Notes: generated by a model not told the origin, from the letters alone. Positions 25,847 to 36,679 are shown, counted from the first letter of the stretch. The stretch: 43,393 nt of DNA from Candidatus Siliceabacter maunaloa (GCA_024330185.1 JANDLV010000034.1:1-43393), one strand, 5' to 3'. Program-made: numbers and translations.

Positions 25847-26828
25847 CGTCATCGATGAGCTGCGCGCCGAGCGCTTCCTGGCCCTGGACGTCGAGCTCGA
25901 GCCGCTCGGCTCTCCGACCTTCCAGGTCACGACATTCGCCAACACCGGTCCCTCGTTTTACGTTGACGCCGCCGAGCGGCTGAGCGTCATCGTCGACTCC
26001 GTCGCCTCCATGGCCAACCAGCTCGAAGCGACCGTCTGGGACCAGGTCACCGACGCTCCGGCAGCGTCCATCGCCCCCCTTCCCTGGGTCGAGGTCGTGG
26101 ACGCAGGCGGGGGCCGGTACACGACGAGCCGCGCCGCGGCGCACCGTCTCAACGCTCACACGATGTGGCAGGGCACCCTGGAAGGCGGAGAGACCTTCGG
26201 GGCGAACGTCATACATCGACTCGGCGAACCTGCTCCGCCGATCGCGCCGCCGCTGGCCGGCGTAGTCTGGGAGCTCGACCCGCTGTCGCTCCTCCAGGGC
26301 ATCTGGCTCGCTGATGCGTGGAAGGGACGGGCGCGCCTCACACGTGCCATCAGCGCACGCATCGACGCCCACGACGTACAGACCCAGAGCGTCCAGGTCG
26401 GTGGCCAGAAGACCGCCGACGCGCTGAGCGAGGTCGGTGTCGCGCAGACCCGCGAAGGCAACACCGTCCCTGGCGAGATCCCCCACCACACGAGCGAGGT
26501 GAGCGCGCGGAGCATCACGGCACGCATCCTCCTCGACGTGCGGCTACTGCGCTCCTACCGCTTGGCCGAAGCCGCCGAGCGCGCCCTGCTCGCCTGCGCG
26601 CTGCTCGAGATCGGCGAGTTGCTGGCTGACTGGCCGCGGCGGCGCAGTCGCTGCGCCCTCGACGTCAGCGCCCAGGACATCCGGCGCGGGCCGGGCAAGT
26701 GGGAGGCGCTGCCCGGGATCGATGACCTGAGGGCCCTCGCACAGGACGCCTGCCGGGCCGCCTGCGGCGAGCAGGATGCCGAGCCGTTGCGGGTCACTGC
26801 TCCGGCGAGGAAGAAGGCCGGTTCGTGA
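25833..26828 (+). CDS. cas7: Cas7 (Csb1/GSU0053 family), Cascade backbone
   Basis: 331 residues. It reads MSANDVIDELRAERFLALDVELEPLGSPTFQVTTFAN, then SVASMANQLEATVWD, a conserved IIHR-like NVIHRLGEP segment and ARSITARILLDVRLLRSYRL. These belong to the Csb1 (Cas7u) family that lines the crRNA in type I-G complexes. The ATG at 25833 is preceded by a Shine-Dalgarno (GAGGAGG, 25815-25821) and lies inside the csx17 end. Its stop is fused to the csb2 start (GTGA). Strict overlaps along the operon imply equimolar coupled translation. Confidence 0.92.
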   Translation: MSANDVIDELRAERFLALDVELEPLGSPTFQVTTFANTGPSFYVDAAERLSVIVDSVASMANQLEATVWDQVTDAPAASIAPLPWVEVVDAGGGRYTTSRAAAHRLNAHTMWQGTLEGGETFGANVIHRLGEPAPPIAPPLAGVVWELDPLSLLQGIWLADAWKGRARLTRAISARIDAHDVQTQSVQVGGQKTADALSEVGVAQTREGNTVPGEIPHHTSEVSARSITARILLDVRLLRSYRLAEAAERALLACALLEIGELLADWPRRRSRCALDVSAQDIRRGPGKWEALPGIDDLRALAQDACRAACGEQDAEPLRVTAPARKKAGS

Positions 26829-28594
26829 GCATCGCCACCCCCGTAGGTGTCGACCTGCGTCTGAGCTTTCCGTTCGGACGCTACGCGGCAACGCCCTGGT
26901 TTCGCTCCCGGCGAGAGCATGTCGGGAATGTCGAGTGGCCACCGTCGCCGTGGCGTATCGCCCGGGCTCTGGTCGCGGTCGCAGCGCGCAATCACGCGTC
27001 GGCGGCGCTCGAGGACGTCGTCACGCTCGTACGGGCGCTCGCGAAGGAGCCTCCCGTCTACAGGCTGCCGGTCACGCGCGCCCTCACCTACACCCAGTGG
27101 ATGCCGCGCTTGAATTTCGGCGACGCACTGGGATCGGACGAGCGGTTGGACAACGGACACTCGCTCCTCGATATCGCTCCCGACCAGGAGGCGACCGTGC
27201 GCTGGCCCACCGTCGAGCTCGATGAGCGTCAGCTGGCGCTCCTGGATTCCCTGCTTCTCCACCTCCCCTACCTCGGTCAGAGCGTCAGCGTGTGCGAGGC
27301 ACGACTCGCCACTACCGGAGAGCCCGACCACCCCGATGCCGAGCTGAACGCCATAGCCGGTGACCAGCCGCCGCTCGAGGAGCAGCGTTCGCGGCGCCTG
27401 CTCAGCCCCAAGACCACCGTCACGCTCGACCAGCTGAGCATCGATACGGCATGGGGTGCCGTGCGCAGCATGCCGGCGCCGCCGGGGAGCGAGTGGATCG
27501 ACTTCCTGGTCGACCAGCCGCCGCCCAGCGAACCCGTGCGGGCGCCAGAGCCCCGCGCCACGGGCGTGGTCCTGCGGCTCTCGGGTGTCCTTCGTCCGAC
27601 GGTCGCGCGACCCGAGGACCCGAGGACGGACCCGCCGGATGTGGTGATGCGCAGGCAGCTCGACAGCCGGCTCGGCCACCTCAGCGACCTGAGACTGCTG
27701 GACGACGACGGGGACGGCCGAGCCGAGCGCGTGGCGGCTCGCTTTTCGGCGCCGCGCCCAGTGAGCCAACTCCGCCGCGCCCTCGAAGGATTCTCCCTGC
27801 GGCAGGGCGATCCGGACGCGCCCCGCATGGACTGCATCGTCGATGTCGAGGAGCTCGACTGGCGCGAACCGGTCGCTCCACAGGCGGAGGCGCTGATCGA
27901 CGAGCCGGTCTGCTTTGCGCTTCGGTCAAACAACCCTCCGCTGCTGGCAGACGCGATCACCGTCGCCGAGAGCTTTCATCGGCGGCTGCTCGGGGTCGCC
28001 GCCACCCGCTTCGGTCGTGCTGCCATCCCTCCACGTCTCAGTGGCAGGAGAGCCGACGGCGAGCGGTTGCGCAGCGATCATCGCCACGCGCACGTTCTCG
28101 TGGGCTCTCGTGACGGCACGACCGCAACCCACCTCATGGTGTGGGCGCGGGGCGGGTTCTCCCCGGCGGAGGCCGAGGTCGTCCGCCTGGTCACGTTGCC
28201 GGCACTGTGCGGCTCGGGGATCATCCTCCGCGGAGTCAGCGATCATCCTTCGCTGGGCTCCTCGCAGCGATGGCAGAGCGTCACGCCGTTCTTGCCTGTG
28301 CGCCACTCCAAGCGTCGCGGCGGGCAGGTCGTGGACGGCATCGAGGATCAGGTTCGCGCCGAACTCGCGCATCGGAGCCTCCCCGCTCCCGCGGCCGTCC
28401 GGACCCCGGGTCGCGACTGGTCTGCCTTCCGCACGGTGCGAGCCAGGCGAGATCGCAGCAAGCCAGGCCTCGGCGCCCACGCGGTTCAGCTCGACTTCGC
28501 CGCTCCGGTCGCCGGGCCGCTGGCGCTCGGCGCCAACGCCCACTTCTCGATGGGCCTGTTCGTTCCGGTGAGCGACGAGCATGGCGACGGGTGA
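26825..28594 (+). CDS. csb2: Csb2, Cas5-Cas6 fusion of type I-G
   Basis: 589 residues joining a Cas5-like N-terminal part (LRLSFPFGRYAATPW ... VEWPPSPWRIARALVAV) to a Cas6-like endoribonuclease part. The Cas6 half shows LSGRRADGERLRSDHRHAHVLVG with histidines at 419, 421 and 423 as candidate catalytic residues, and a C-terminal G-rich loop LGANAHFSMGLF (568-579). It should cleave the repeat hairpin to leave an 8-nt handle (GTTGAAGC in array 1) and cap the crRNA 5' end. GTG start, GTGA overlap with cas7. Confidence 0.92.
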   Translation: MSIATPVGVDLRLSFPFGRYAATPWFRSRREHVGNVEWPPSPWRIARALVAVAARNHASAALEDVVTLVRALAKEPPVYRLPVTRALTYTQWMPRLNFGDALGSDERLDNGHSLLDIAPDQEATVRWPTVELDERQLALLDSLLLHLPYLGQSVSVCEARLATTGEPDHPDAELNAIAGDQPPLEEQRSRRLLSPKTTVTLDQLSIDTAWGAVRSMPAPPGSEWIDFLVDQPPPSEPVRAPEPRATGVVLRLSGVLRPTVARPEDPRTDPPDVVMRRQLDSRLGHLSDLRLLDDDGDGRAERVAARFSAPRPVSQLRRALEGFSLRQGDPDAPRMDCIVDVEELDWREPVAPQAEALIDEPVCFALRSNNPPLLADAITVAESFHRRLLGVAATRFGRAAIPPRLSGRRADGERLRSDHRHAHVLVGSRDGTTATHLMVWARGGFSPAEAEVVRLVTLPALCGSGIILRGVSDHPSLGSSQRWQSVTPFLPVRHSKRRGGQVVDGIEDQVRAELAHRSLPAPAAVRTPGRDWSAFRTVRARRDRSKPGLGAHAVQLDFAAPVAGPLALGANAHFSMGLFVPVSDEHGDG

Positions 28595-30257
28595 GGCAGA
28601 CGCACTCGACGTCGTGCCGCCGGTGGTCCCGGCCCGGATGCTCAACGAGCACGTCTACTGCCGACGGCTCGCATACCTCGAATGGGTCGACGCGCGTTTC
28701 ACCGACAATCAGGACACGGTCGAGGGCCGGTTCGCCCATCGCCGTGTCGACACGACGCGCGGAGCCCCGCCGGAACCGGGGGAGGACGAGGGAGAAACGC
28801 GGCCTGCGAGCACCTCGGTCTGGCTGTCCTCGAACGAGCTCGGGCTGAGCGCCAAGATCGACCTGCTTGAGAGCCATGGGGAGACGGTCAAGCCGGTGGA
28901 GTACAAGCACGGCCGTCCACGCAGCGCGGAGCAGCCGCTGTGGGAGCCGGAGCGCATCCAGCTATGCGCACAGGTCCTGCTTCTGCGCGCCTCGGGCTAC
29001 CGGGTCGAGGAGGCCGAGGTCTACTTCGAGGGCTCGCGCTCGCGCCATCGCATCCCGATCGACGACGAGCTCGTCCGGGCCGCCAGGGAGGCCGTGACGC
29101 AGTTGCGCGCCGACGCCGCGCTCAGCGAACCACCTCCACCGCTCGTGGACAGCCCGAAGTGCCCGCGCTGCTCACTGGTCGGGCTGTGCCTCCCGGACGA
29201 GGTCTCCCAGCTCGGCGGCGTGCGGAGCCCGCCGGCGCGGCGGCTGGTCGCGAGCGACAACCCGGCACAACCGCTCTATCTCACCGAGCAGGGCGCCACG
29301 CTGACCAAGCGTGGCGCCCGGCTGATCCTCCTGCACGAGGGAAAGGAGATCGCTTCGCGGCGGCTGCTGGACGTCTCTCACATCGGGGTGTTCGGCAATG
29401 CCTCGGTGCGAAGCGCCGCGCTGCGCGCATGCTTCGAGGCGGGGGTCACGGTGCTCTGGTTCAGCTACGGAGGCTGGTTCGCTGGGTTCGCCGGTCCGCT
29501 GTCGGGTGGGAGTGTCGAGCTGCGGGCGCGCCAGCACCGAGCAGCCGCGATCGGCGCCCCCGAGCTCGCCGCCGCGTTCGTCGCGGGCAAGATCCGCAAC
29601 TGCCGCACCTTGCTTCGCCGCCACGGCGGCGAAGCCATCCGACCACTGCTCGGTCAGCTCGCCTCTCTCGCGGCGCAAGCCGAGAAGGAGCGGCGACTGG
29701 ACGCACTGCTCGGTCTCGAGGGAACCGCCGCGCGGTTGTACTTCGGCAGCTTCGCCGGGTTGTTCGCCCACGCTCGCTCCCCGGGCACCTTTGATTTCGA
29801 AGGGCGCAATCGGAGACCTCCGCTCGATCCGATCAACGCGCTGTTGTCCTTCGCGTACGCAATGTTGATCAAGGACACGACGGTCGCTCTTGTCGCCGCC
29901 GGGCTGGATCCCTACGTCGGGATGTATCACCGCCCGCGGTTCGGGCGCCCAGCGCTCGCACTCGACCTGGCAGAGGAGTTCCGTCCACTGATCGCCGACT
30001 CGACCGTACTGCGGGCGATCAACAACGGCGAGATCGACGCAAAGGACTTCATTCACCGCGCGGGGGCCGTCTCGTTGACACCGGCTGGCCGGAAGCGCAT
30101 GATCGCCAGCTACGAGCGTCGCATGACCGACGAACTGCTCCATCCGGTATTCGAGTACCGGGCAAGCTACCGGCGGACCCTCGAGATCCAGGCGCGGATG
30201 CTCGCGGCAACTCTTGTCGGCGACGTCGACGAGTACCGATCCTTGACAACCAGATAG
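28581..30257 (+). CDS. cas4-cas1: Cas4-Cas1 fusion integrase
   Basis: 558 residues. The Cas4 part (1-210) has Cys27, RecB-type nuclease residues Asp94 and Glu107/Lys109 (KPVEYKHG), and the iron-sulfur cysteines CPRCSLVGLC (194, 197, 203). The Cas1 part (about 220-558) has the metal-site triad Glu380 (LGLEG), His450 (GMYH) and Asp462 (ALDLAEEF). Such fusions are a hallmark of type I-G adaptation. Cas4 trims and orients prespacers by PAM; Cas1 with Cas2 inserts them. It overlaps csb2 by 14 bp and precedes cas2 by 3 bp. It appears intact, unlike the copy at 41376-42957. Confidence 0.95.
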   Translation: MATGEADALDVVPPVVPARMLNEHVYCRRLAYLEWVDARFTDNQDTVEGRFAHRRVDTTRGAPPEPGEDEGETRPASTSVWLSSNELGLSAKIDLLESHGETVKPVEYKHGRPRSAEQPLWEPERIQLCAQVLLLRASGYRVEEAEVYFEGSRSRHRIPIDDELVRAAREAVTQLRADAALSEPPPPLVDSPKCPRCSLVGLCLPDEVSQLGGVRSPPARRLVASDNPAQPLYLTEQGATLTKRGARLILLHEGKEIASRRLLDVSHIGVFGNASVRSAALRACFEAGVTVLWFSYGGWFAGFAGPLSGGSVELRARQHRAAAIGAPELAAAFVAGKIRNCRTLLRRHGGEAIRPLLGQLASLAAQAEKERRLDALLGLEGTAARLYFGSFAGLFAHARSPGTFDFEGRNRRPPLDPINALLSFAYAMLIKDTTVALVAAGLDPYVGMYHRPRFGRPALALDLAEEFRPLIADSTVLRAINNGEIDAKDFIHRAGAVSLTPAGRKRMIASYERRMTDELLHPVFEYRASYRRTLEIQARMLAATLVGDVDEYRSLTTR

Positions 30258-30260
30258 CCC

Positions 30261-30557
30261 TTGGCCACCCGCACGAGGTACCTGCTCGCCTACGACATCC
30301 GGGCGCCGCGCCGGTTGAGACGCGTGCACGAGGTGGCCAAGGGCTACGGCGATCCGTTGCAGTACTCGATCTTCGTCTGCGACCTCAGCGGTGTCGAGCT
30401 CGTCGCGCTCCGCAGTGACCTGCTGGAGGAGATGAACCTGGCCCAGGACAGCGTTGCCATCTTCGACCTCGGTCCGCCCGCGAGCAGGGGGGTCGAGTGC
30501 ATAGAGTTCATCGGGGTACGCCGGAATCTGCCCGACGGCAGGGCCATCATCTGGTGA
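30261..30557 (+). CDS. cas2: Cas2 endoribonuclease-fold adaptation protein
   Basis: 98 residues with the ferredoxin-like Cas2 start TRYLLAYDIRAPRRLRRVHEVAKGYGDPLQYSIFVCDL; the conserved Asp is residue 12. It bridges two Cas1 dimers in the integrase. The start is TTG at 30261, 3 bp after the cas4-cas1 stop, with no good Shine-Dalgarno, so coupling to the upstream gene is likely. The array leader follows directly. Confidence 0.95.
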   Translation: MATRTRYLLAYDIRAPRRLRRVHEVAKGYGDPLQYSIFVCDLSGVELVALRSDLLEEMNLAQDSVAIFDLGPPASRGVECIEFIGVRRNLPDGRAIIW

Positions 30558-30735
30558 GCGAGCACTCCATTGCTGCGCAGATCGCTGCGAGCGCTCGCGC
30601 GGAACGTCATGCCTGCAAAACGGCACCTTCAGTGTAATGCTGCGAAATATCTGCACGGCGATCACTGCGCCAGAAGGAGGAGCGCTCGCAAGCAGCCAAG
30701 AACGCCCTGCAAATCGCTGTACAATCTGGCGAGCT
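30558..30735 (+). promoter_or_regulatory. leader of CRISPR array 1
   Basis: 178 bp between cas2 and the first repeat, less GC-rich than its surroundings, no gene. TACAAT (30720-30725) lies just before the first repeat and would place a transcript start at about 30732. No good -35 is seen. Position next to cas2 and repeat orientation (3' end GTTGAAGC) agree with a leader at the left end. Confidence 0.8.
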
Positions 30736-33700
30736 GTCACCGGGGTCTTACGGCCCCGGCTCCGTTGAAGCGGAGGACGCTGGAACGACGTACTGGTCGG
30801 CGCCGGGTCACCGGGGTCTTACGGCCCCGGCTCCGTTGAAGCATGTTCGGCTCCTTGGATCGCAGTGCGCGAGGATGTGTCACCGGGGTCTTACGGCCCC
30901 GGCTCCGTTGAAGCACGTGGTAGCGCGCCATCCCGCGCGCGTCGAGGCGGTCACCGGGGTCTTACGGCCCCGGCTCCGTTGAAGCGCGTCGTCGTCGTTG
31001 GTGCCCACGAGCTGCTTGAGGTCACCGGGGTCTTACGGCCCCGGCTCCGTTGAAGCCGAAGGCGTCGGGTCGCCTCATCCGCGCTCCCCGGTGAGGTCAC
31101 CGGGGTCTTACGGCCCCGGCTCCGTTGAAGCAGCGAGACGGCGATGTCCGTTGCACGGCCCGCGGATCGTCACCGGGGTCTTACGGCCCCGGCTCCGTTG
31201 AAGCACCTCCTGGCGGATGGCCTGCCCGAAGGTGCCCTTGGTCACCGGGGTCTTACGGCCCCGGCTCCGTTGAAGCACCGAGAGCCTGGCCAAGGGGCTG
31301 CCCGCGATCGTGTGGTCACCGGGGTCTTACGGCCCCGGCTCCGTTGAAGCTTCGGCCGGGACGTGGTGTCGATCTGGCCGGTCGAGCGTCACCGGGGTCT
31401 TACGGCCCCGGCTCCGTTGAAGCCTCTTGTCGGCGATCGACCCGACCGAGCCCGCCGCGTCACCGGGGTCTTACGGCCCCGGCTCCGTTGAAGCGTTGCC
31501 AGGTGCGCTGTGCCTGGGGCTGAGTGGTGTCACCGGGGTCTTACGGCCCCGGCTCCGTTGAAGCACGATGAACGGCGACCGGGGACAGCAGGTGGCATGA
31601 CGTCACCGGGGTCTTACGGCCCCGGCTCCGTTGAAGCATGGGGCAGCCGGTCATCTTCTACTCCGTGGCTGAGCGTCACCGGGGTCTTACGGCCCCGGCT
31701 CCGTTGAAGCCGCGGCAGACCATCGAGCGTGTAGGTCGCCGAGTCGAGGTCACCGGGGTCTTACGGCCCCGGCTCCGTTGAAGCACTACCTCGACGTGAC
31801 CCGGCGTGGGCATCGCGCCGGTCACCGGGGTCTTACGGCCCCGGCTCCGTTGAAGCTAGGCGTTGACGGCGGCGTCGACGGCGGCGTCGACGTCACCGGG
31901 GTCTTACGGCCCCGGCTCCGTTGAAGCCTCACGGGCCCGTTGATCAGCATCTTCACTAAGCTGTCACCGGGGTCTTACGGCCCCGGCTCCGTTGAAGCTT
32001 GGCGCCGGCGAGCTTCTCGTCGACCTCGCTGACGGTCACCGGGGTCTTACGGCCCCGGCTCCGTTGAAGCGACCTCGACCGCAGCTATCGCAACTTCTTC
32101 GAGGGGGGCGTCACCGGGGTCTTACGGCCCCGGCTCCGTTGAAGCCTGCGCGACGCGTCGATCGACGTGAGGTGCTTGGCCGTCACCGGGGTCTTACGGC
32201 CCCGGCTCCGTTGAAGCCGGGAGCAGTCGGCTCAGTTGACCGATGCCCGCCGCGAGTCACCGGGGTCTTACGGCCCCGGCTCCGTTGAAGCCCGTTGATC
32301 CGTGGCTGCTGGGCTACTGGCTCGGGGGTCACCGGGGTCTTACGGCCCCGGCTCCGTTGAAGCGTTTCCGCGGATGTACGGCCGGTGGGCGTGCTCGGGC
32401 GTCACCGGGGTCTTACGGCCCCGGCTCCGTTGAAGCCCTGGGGTACCCCAAGCGCCGGCACTAAAGCCCCAAGGTCACCGGGGTCTTACGGCCCCGGCTC
32501 CGTTGAAGCCTCCCCTCGCGGTCGCCGCGCTCCAAGATGTTCGCGACGTCACCGGGGTCTTACGGCCCCGGCTCCGTTGAAGCTGCGCGGCTTGGCGGAC
32601 ATAGCCCTTGCTGCTGGTCGTCACCGGGGTCTTACGGCCCCGGCTCCGTTGAAGCGACGCTAACCACGGGCCCGGGCAGGGCGGCGGGATCGGTCACCGG
32701 GGTCTTACGGCCCCGGCTCCGTTGAAGCGGGGACCCAGCCCGCAGCAGCGCGCCGCGATGGCCGTCACCGGGGTCTTACGGCCCCGGCTCCGTTGAAGCT
32801 TCTCGTGGATGAAGGCCAGGCCATCATCGAGGGCGTCACCGGGGTCTTACGGCCCCGGCTCCGTTGAAGCCAGAACATGAGCCAGGTGGCCGATCGCTGG
32901 GGTCGGTCACCGGGGTCTTACGGCCCCGGCTCCGTTGAAGCGACACCACCAACCGCAAGATGAACCGGTGGGTCCGCGGTCACCGGGGTCTTACGGCCCC
33001 GGCTCCGTTGAAGCGGGGGACGCTCGCTCAGCGGCCGCGCGCGCGTATGGTCACCGGGGTCTTACGGCCCCGGCTCCGTTGAAGCCGCAGGAACCACTCG
33101 TTGGCCTCGCGGCCCTGGGCGGTCACCGGGGTCTTACGGCCCCGGCTCCGTTGAAGCCACTCACCGAACGCCGCGTTGTCCAGCAGCGCCGCGTCACCGG
33201 GGTCTTACGGCCCCGGCTCCGTTGAAGCGCCCGCGACGCGACGATGACCGCCGATCAGGCCCGCGGTCACCGGGGTCTTACGGCCCCGGCTCCGTTGAAG
33301 CGCGAAACGAATCGTCTCGTAGGAGTTGCGCCGGTAGGCGTCACCGGGGTCTTACGGCCCCGGCTCCGTTGAAGCAGGGGTGTCCTCGCCGGGGCCGGGG
33401 TTCGCGGCGCTGTCACCGGGGTCTTACGGCCCCGGCTCCGTTGAAGCGACTCGTCGCCTCGAACTCCAGGCTGTGACCTTGGTGGTCACCGGGGTCTTAC
33501 GGCCCCGGCTCCGTTGAAGCTGGCCGACATCAGATTAGCCGCCACGATGCTGCCGTCACCGGGGTCTTACGGCCCCGGCTCCGTTGAAGCGAGGGGCTGC
33601 CCGAGCTGGCGGGCCGCGTGGACGTGGTCACCGGGGTCTTACGGCCCCGGCTCCGTTGAAGCCTCTCCATCCCCCCGCGCCTGGTCGGCGTGTTCGCTGT

Positions 33701-35816
33701 CACCGGGGTCTTACGGCCCCGGCTCCGTTGAAGCAGCCAGAGCATCGGGAACGTCGCCCGGCTCCACGGCGTCACCGGGGTCTTACGGCCCCGGCTCCGT
33801 TGAAGCATCGACCGCCACCAGGGGGTAACGGGCGGAGCGCGTCACCGGGGTCTTACGGCCCCGGCTCCGTTGAAGCCAGAACAACCTCGGCGGGCTGCGC
33901 TCCTTCGGGCTGTCACCGGGGTCTTACGGCCCCGGCTCCGTTGAAGCTTCTTCTTCTTCTTCTTCTCGCTGTTGTTCGTTGGGTCACCGGGGTCTTACGG
34001 CCCCGGCTCCGTTGAAGCGCTGTTCACAACTGCGGCTTGGTGGTCGATGTCGCGTCACCGGGGTCTTACGGCCCCGGCTCCGTTGAAGCCGCTTCTGGTC
34101 CGGCGTCGCCTTCGCGCGGCTATCACGTCACCGGGGTCTTACGGCCCCGGCTCCGTTGAAGCTTCCTCAAGCTCGACCAGATCATCGAGGAGCTGGACGT
34201 CACCGGGGTCTTACGGCCCCGGCTCCGTTGAAGCCGCAGCACCGGGCTGACGCAGACAGGCTGGTCGGTGTCACCGGGGTCTTACGGCCCCGGCTCCGTT
34301 GAAGCGCGATCGCCGGCGCCGGGCTGACGGCCACGCTGCACCGGTCACCGGGGTCTTACGGCCCCGGCTCCGTTGAAGCTGGTGACCCACGCGAAATCGG
34401 TGGACGATGCATGGTCACCGGGGTCTTACGGCCCCGGCTCCGTTGAAGCAGCCTCACCATCCAGCGCCACAACGCGCGCCCCGTCGTCACCGGGGTCTTA
34501 CGGCCCCGGCTCCGTTGAAGCGTCGAGGGGCTGCGCGTCGGGCCCGACCGCGAGACGTCACCGGGGTCTTACGGCCCCGGCTCCGTTGAAGCACCATCAG
34601 GTGGGTGTGCCACGCGACCGCTAGGCCAGGTCACCGGGGTCTTACGGCCCCGGCTCCGTTGAAGCCGCAACATCGCGCCGTCGGGCCGGCCGCAGCAGGT
34701 CACCGGGGTCTTACGGCCCCGGCTCCGTTGAAGCACGCGCTGCTCGCACTCGTCGCTTCGACCGGGGCCGTCACCGGGGTCTTACGGCCCCGGCTCCGTT
34801 GAAGCGCGGAACTGACGACCCCGGAGTGGGTGGCCGCCTGTCACCGGGGTCTTACGGCCCCGGCTCCGTTGAAGCTACGTCCGGAGGGCGTTGGCACCAC
34901 GGTATCCAGGTCACCGGGGTCTTACGGCCCCGGCTCCGTTGAAGCTTCGCGTCGACGTTGACGAGCCGGGGGTCGGACGCGTCACCGGGGTCTTACGGCC
35001 CCGGCTCCGTTGAAGCGCCTCATGACCGCGAAGGAACAGCTCCAGCCGCTGGTCACCGGGGTCTTACGGCCCCGGCTCCGTTGAAGCCCAGAACTCGCGG
35101 GTGGAGGGCCGCAGGAACGGCATCGTCACCGGGGTCTTACGGCCCCGGCTCCGTTGAAGCCTCCACGCGCTGCACTACACCTACGCTGAGATCGGCGGTC
35201 ACCGGGGTCTTACGGCCCCGGCTCCGTTGAAGCAGGACCTGCATCTGCTGCGTGTCGACCCGCGCCGTCGTCACCGGGGTCTTACGGCCCCGGCTCCGTT
35301 GAAGCACGGTGCATCCGTACAACGCGTGGGGCGACGAGCGTCGTCACCGGGGTCTTACGGCCCCGGCTCCGTTGAAGCGACCTCGAAGCCTTCTACGCCG
35401 CCGGGCCGCTGCGGCGTCACCGGGGTCTTACGGCCCCGGCTCCGTTGAAGCCGCAAGCAGATCCTTCCGATGGCCACCGTGGAGCACCGTCACCGGGGTC
35501 TTACGGCCCCGGCTCCGTTGAAGCTGGGATCCCAATGGAAGGGTATACCTACTTCTTCACCGTCACCGGGGTCTTACGGCCCCGGCTCCGTTGAAGCCCG
35601 GTAGCGGGTACTACGTCGGCGTGACCGTGGAGCAGGTCACCGGGGTCTTACGGCCCCGGCTCCGTTGAAGCCTCGTCATCCGGGCTGCGCCATCCCTCGT
35701 GGCGCGGCGTCACCGGGGTCTTACGGCCCCGGCTCCGTTGAAGCAACCGGACGCTCACGCCGTCCTGCTCGGCGGCGCGTGTCACCGGGGTCTTACGGCC
35801 CCGGCTCCGTTGAAGC
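30736..35816 (+). CRISPR. CRISPR array 1, 71 repeats of 36 nt, 70 spacers
   Basis: I counted 71 repeat starts by hand from 30736 to 35781, mean period about 72 nt, spacers about 33-38 nt. Every repeat read looks identical, including the last one. The repeat carries a 6-bp stem CCGGGG/CCCCGG around an 8-nt loop and ends GCTCCGTTGAAGC, so the last 8 nt GTTGAAGC should be the crRNA handle. The form fits type I-G repeats and the adjoining cas genes. No repeated spacer was noticed. Two spacers are low complexity (31857-31891, three near-copies of a GGCGTCGAC word; 33948-33982, a CTT run). Confidence 0.99.
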
Positions 35817-35969
35817 ACGGGCACGTTGACCTGTTGAGCGCAGGCGGGGGGCGGTGGTCTGGTCCGCGGTCCAGCGGACCTCCGTCTCCACAACGCTGCC
35901 CTGCGCTGGCGAGACGACGACGAGCGGAGCGAGCAGGACCATCAGGAAGGGGGCAGCAAGTCGACACAT
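35817..35969 (-). pseudogene. possible truncated secreted-protein start abutting the array
   Basis: From ATG 35969 the minus strand reads a clean signal-peptide-like start (MCRLAAPFLMVLLAPLVVVSP with AQG), then about 25 ordinary residues (VVETEVRWTADQTTAPRLR) before running into the last CRISPR repeat. It looks like the first exon-sized piece of a lipoprotein or exported protein cut off by the array. No ribosome site is evident and the piece is short, so chance cannot be excluded. Confidence 0.3.
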
Positions 35970-36085
35970 CGCGCCGTGGTAAAAGACCACGCCGGCGCCA
36001 CGGTCGGGTTTCCCGCGCCTCCGGCGTCTGGGGCGCCCCGGTGCGCGGGGCCGAGGGTGCTGGATACCTAACATCCGGGTACGTG

Positions 36086-36679
36086 ATGTTTGGCAACCAG
36101 ATACTGGATGCAACCGCCGTAGGCGAGCTGCTGCACGCGCTCGCTGACCAGCTCGCAGTACGGCAGCAGCGATTCACGCTGGCCGTCGTGGGCGGCTCCG
36201 CGCTGCTCGTCCTCGGACTCGCCTCGCGGGTGACCCGCGACGTCGATGTCGTCGCGGTGCTCGATGGCGACGCCCTGTTGGCGGCCCAGCCGCTTCCCGA
36301 GCGCCTCGCCGAAGCCGTCCGAGTCGTCGCCCGCGACTTCGGACTCGACGAGGACTGGCTGAACCCCGGCCCTACCGCCCTTCTCGACTTCGGCCTCCCC
36401 GAGGGCTTCTACGAACGCGCGCACCGCCGCGCCTACGGCGATTCGCTCGCCGTCCTCTTCGCCTCGCGCATCGACCAGATCCATCTCAAGCTGTACGCGA
36501 CGGTGGACCAGGGCGCCGGTAAGCACCTCGCTGACCTGGAGGCTCTGCAGCCCACCGCGCAGGAGCTCATGGCCGCCGCCCGCTGGAGCCGCACACACGA
36601 CCCATCAGAGGGCTATCGCAGTGTGCTGACCCAGGTCCTCGCCCACCTCGGAGTCGACGATGCACCCCTCGACGCTTAG
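36086..36679 (+). CDS. DUF6036/AbiEii-like nucleotidyltransferase
   Basis: 197 residues. The core LAVVGGSALLVLGLASRVTRDVDVVAVLD has the nucleotidyltransferase G-G-S and D-x-D pattern (RxTxDxDV), followed by FGLDEDWLNPGPTALLDFGLPEGF and RIDQIHLKLYATVDQGAGKHLADLEAL. This is the DUF6036 type of minimal nucleotidyltransferase, related to AbiEii toxins. A TAACAT -10-like box (36069-36074) suggests a nearly leaderless transcript starting around 36081. The next gene overlaps by 20 bp. A role as a toxin or antitoxin partner is inference. Confidence 0.8.
   Translation: MFGNQILDATAVGELLHALADQLAVRQQRFTLAVVGGSALLVLGLASRVTRDVDVVAVLDGDALLAAQPLPERLAEAVRVVARDFGLDEDWLNPGPTALLDFGLPEGFYERAHRRAYGDSLAVLFASRIDQIHLKLYATVDQGAGKHLADLEALQPTAQELMAAARWSRTHDPSEGYRSVLTQVLAHLGVDDAPLDA

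Noticed and set aside
30736-35816. Short ORFs encoding a repeated HRGLTAPAPLK-type peptide
   Set aside because: They are translations of the CRISPR repeat, not proteins; frames change with each spacer length.
35699-36085. N-terminal extension of the nucleotidyltransferase into the array
   Set aside because: The extension translates CRISPR repeats; the domain begins at ATG 36086.
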